Positions 62,310 to 64,000 of a DNA stretch of 64,000 bases are shown here, piece after piece. Source of the stretch: Sphingomonadaceae bacterium 3R27E2-A (GTDB taxonomy: Bacteria > Pseudomonadota > Alphaproteobacteria > Sphingomonadales > Sphingomonadaceae); contig SCNT01000004.1 of assembly GCA_005503165.1 (NCBI GenBank), positions 62,001-126,000 of the forward strand, given 5' to 3'. The notes under the pieces were generated by a model, which did not search any database, had not been told where the DNA came from, and saw nothing but the letters and a program-made list of their open reading frames with translations. Made by a program: the position numbers and the translations under genes. How positions within the stretch are numbered: the stretch's first letter is position 1; the number at the start of each line of letters is the position of its first letter.

Positions 62310-63383
62310 ATGCGGATAGTTTTGACTATCGCCGCGCCCTTTCTTCTGTTCGGCGCAGCCACATCGCTCCAGGGCGGCGGGGGCTCGATGCCCGACCCGG
62401 CGCGCGAATATAATCAGAATGTGGATTGCCATAACGCCTATGACCTTCTGGTGCACGATTTTCACGCCGGCACCCCCATGTCGCCCGCGGCGCGCGACTG
62501 GGCGGTCGCGCACGAGGCGAGCGCGAACGCCGGCACCCCCTGCGCCCCGCCGCTCCCCGAAATGATCGCGCGCGGCGGCAGCTGGCAGATCAAGACGATC
62601 GAGGGCCGCGACGCCGCCGCGGCTTTCTATCACAAGCAGAAGGATCCGGCGGCGCTCAGCCAGCTCGGCATCGCCTGGCTCAACGGCAGCGTCGAGGGCG
62701 GCACCCCGCAAGAGGGGCTCGAGATGATCAACGAGGCGGCGAAGCTCGGCGATCCGGTCGCGCTCTTCACCATGGGCACGATCCACGCCGCGGGCGCGCT
62801 CGGCGCGACCAAGGATTATGCCAAGGGCTTCGAGCTGCTGAGCCAGGCCGCCGCCGCTGGCCATATCGACGCCATCTACCGCGTCGGGCTCCATTATCAC
62901 GAGGGGCTGGGGGTCAGGCGCGATTACAAGAAGGCGTTCGAGAATTTCAAACTCGCCGCCGAGCGCGGCCATTTCTACGCGATCATCATGGCCTTCGACA
63001 TGATCAACAGCGACCGCGGGGTGAAGCAGGATTTCAAGCTCGCCTATCGCCTGTCGCGCACCGTCGCCGAACAGGGCGAACCCTATGGCGCGGTGATGGC
63101 CGCCTCGTCGCTGCTCCAGATGAAGGACCCGCTCGAGCACGAGGACGAGATCCTCTACTGGATGGACCAGGGCATCACCCGCGGCGACGACAATATCCGC
63201 GGCCAGCTGATCCCCTTGCGCGAGCAGGTCGTCGCCGCCTTCACCAAGGCCAAGGCCCCGCCGCAATACACCCCGCGCGCGTTCAAGGCCTGCCCGATGA
63301 AGACGGTGTGCACGGTCAATCATTATTCGGGGCTGAAGAGCTGCACCACCAACAAGGATTATTGGAACGACTGCGACGGGTGA
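62310..63383 (+). CDS. Secreted Sel1-like repeat protein
   Basis: A 357-residue protein with signal peptide MRIVLTIAAPFLLFGAATSL. Four to five Sel1-like repeats (about 110-260), such as GLEMINEAAKLGDPVALFTM, GFELLSQAAAAGHIDAIYRV and AFENFKLAAERGHFYAIIMA. The C-terminal cysteines (ACPMKTVCTV, KSCTTNKDYWNDC) probably form disulphides. The ATG at 62310 has AAGGA upstream and gives the signal peptide; the earlier ATG at 62271 is less likely. It is periplasmic, probably a scaffold for envelope proteins. Confidence 0.82.
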   Translation: MRIVLTIAAPFLLFGAATSLQGGGGSMPDPAREYNQNVDCHNAYDLLVHDFHAGTPMSPAARDWAVAHEASANAGTPCAPPLPEMIARGGSWQIKTIEGRDAAAAFYHKQKDPAALSQLGIAWLNGSVEGGTPQEGLEMINEAAKLGDPVALFTMGTIHAAGALGATKDYAKGFELLSQAAAAGHIDAIYRVGLHYHEGLGVRRDYKKAFENFKLAAERGHFYAIIMAFDMINSDRGVKQDFKLAYRLSRTVAEQGEPYGAVMAASSLLQMKDPLEHEDEILYWMDQGITRGDDNIRGQLIPLREQVVAAFTKAKAPPQYTPRAFKACPMKTVCTVNHYSGLKSCTTNKDYWNDCDG

Positions 63384-63392
63384 GAAAATAAA

Positions 63393-63518
63393 GCCCCTCC
63401 CCTTCAGGGGAGGGGTTGGGGTGGGGGGCTGCGAGATAGCGCAAGGCCTCGGGTCCCCACCCGCTGCGACTAGGCGGCAAGCCGCCAAGTCTCGCTGCCC
63501 TCCCCTAAAGGGTAGGGC
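63393..63518. repeat. Dispersed intergenic repeat, family A copy 3 (inverted, shortened)
   Basis: On the minus strand it reads GGGGAGGGCAGCGAGACTTG, a palindrome around GGCGGCTTGCCGCC, then TAGTCGCAGCGGGTGGGG and on to a CCCCTCCCCTGAAGGGGAGG hairpin at the left end. The block order matches 3153-3335 and 29299-29477, but the CTTCTCCC terminal hairpin is missing. It lies between convergent genes. Confidence 0.75.
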
Positions 63519-63524
63519 GTGAGG

Positions 63525-64000
63525 CTACACCCGCGTCCAATCCATGAACCACCCGTCGTCCCACGTCTTGCCGCCGTCGCGCGACACGCCCTGGAACCAG
63601 CGGCAGCTCGTCGGCGTGATACGGTCCCAGACGCCGCGGTAGAGTTCGGGCCCCTCCTCGCCCTCGCCTTCGGACAGGAAGGTCCCGACCCCGTCCTCGA
63701 ACACCCCGAGCTGCCCCGGCACGGCAACCACGCCCGACCTGGCGTTGACCCAATGGTCGGACCAGATCTTCTTCTCGACGTCGAGCAGCCGCAGCCCCAT
63801 GCCCGAAAAGCCGCGCGCGGGAATGCGGAGTTCCTCGACGCTCGCGATGCCGCCGAGGATAGCGACCACGGTCGCCTCGCCCGGAAACTCGATCCATGCC
63901 CCCTTCTCGCGAAAGCGGTTGTGGATGCGCCACTCGCCGGTGAGGAAATCGAAGTCGCCGGGCTTGCCGATCGGCTTGGGGTCGATCGCGGCACTGGCCG
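63525..64000 (-). CDS. DUF1579-like protein (C-terminal part; truncated by window edge)
   Basis: Reading from the right edge: ASAAIDPKPIGKPGDFDFLT, then GEWRIHNRFREKGAWIEFPG and on to a TAG at 63525. The FDFLTGEW opening, GFSGMGLRLLDVEKKIWSDH and a closing WFMDW resemble the DUF1579 family. About 158 codons are visible without the start. The protein is convergent with the Sel1 gene. The function is unknown. Confidence 0.6.
   Translation of the reverse strand, partial: ASAAIDPKPIGKPGDFDFLTGEWRIHNRFREKGAWIEFPGEATVVAILGGIASVEELRIPARGFSGMGLRLLDVEKKIWSDHWVNARSGVVAVPGQLGVFEDGVGTFLSEGEGEEGPELYRGVWDRITPTSCRWFQGVSRDGGKTWDDGWFMDWTRV

Noticed and set aside
1-64000. tRNA, rRNA, insertion sequence or prophage genes
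   Set aside because: No tRNA cloverleaf, rRNA signature, transposase, integrase or phage structural gene was recognised in any gap or ORF; the palindromic repeats carry no transposase.

Overview
The window is a chromosomal segment of a high-GC alphaproteobacterium, most likely a sphingomonad close to Sphingopyxis. This rests on the gene content: an RcdA (DUF1465) and paired YdcH proteins, an alphaproteobacterial DksA with one zinc-finger cysteine, short-form HisG, UrcA, DUF6356, DUF3008, MerC, a PEP-CTERM-like anchored protein and many Baeyer-Villiger/SDR/hydrolase genes. I see no rRNA, tRNA, insertion sequence, prophage or CRISPR array. The lineage is inferred from recognised families, not from a search.

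Layout. 1-3.1 kb: nusB (partial), hisD and hisG on the minus strand, divergent from a DUF2332 gene. 3.1-5.4 kb: cell-cycle and stringent-response genes (RcdA, two YdcH proteins, a PilZ protein, DksA). 5.9-7.2 kb: a Ser/Thr/Gly-repeat surface protein with a PEP-CTERM-like tail and a strong terminator. 7.5-15.8 kb: an ArsR regulator with an SRPBCC partner, then serS, surE, a degenerate SRAP protein, an NlpD-like lipoprotein, a K+ channel, DUF423, DUF1761 and rimO. 15.7-23.3 kb: a TPR-like periplasmic protein, phosphate uptake (pit plus a NUDIX-DUF47 reading frame), a Baeyer-Villiger monooxygenase, a lipoprotein, DUF3008 and an SDR. 23.3-30.6 kb: an RsiV-like lipoprotein, M17 aminopeptidase, NlpC/P60, argC, a sorbosone-dehydrogenase-like protein and dnaN. 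30.7-37.9 kb: an IalB-like protein, an unknown membrane protein, LysR/UrcA, HxlR/SDR and rlmN.

37.9-40.1 kb holds the most interesting locus. It is a two-gene operon in which a small EACC1-type adaptor is translationally coupled to a membrane-anchored caspase-like protease with HEAT-like and Sel1-like regions. The architecture is that of a prokaryotic conflict/cell-suicide (possible anti-phage) system. 40.2-46.7 kb: outer-membrane barrel, MOSC protein, the TesA/YbbA/YbbP esterase-ABC cluster and a TauE-type permease, the last overlapping a phosphoesterase and thrS (46.7-49.6 kb). 49.7-55.6 kb: MerC behind a perfect palindrome, a small membrane-protein/XRE operon, two alpha/beta hydrolases, DUF6356, a thioesterase and a DUF3011 protein. 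55.8-64 kb: murA, an S9-like hydrolase, an EamA exporter overlapping a threonine aldolase, argG, a Sel1 protein and a truncated DUF1579-like gene.

Intergenic DNA is rich in dispersed palindromic repeats of several families, mostly between convergent genes and sometimes inside operons. Several divergent regulator/target pairs (ArsR, LysR, HxlR, MerC, XRE, EACC1-caspase) carry clean inverted or direct repeats that look like operators. A 25-bp motif is shared by the upstream regions of two unrelated genes 30 kb apart.
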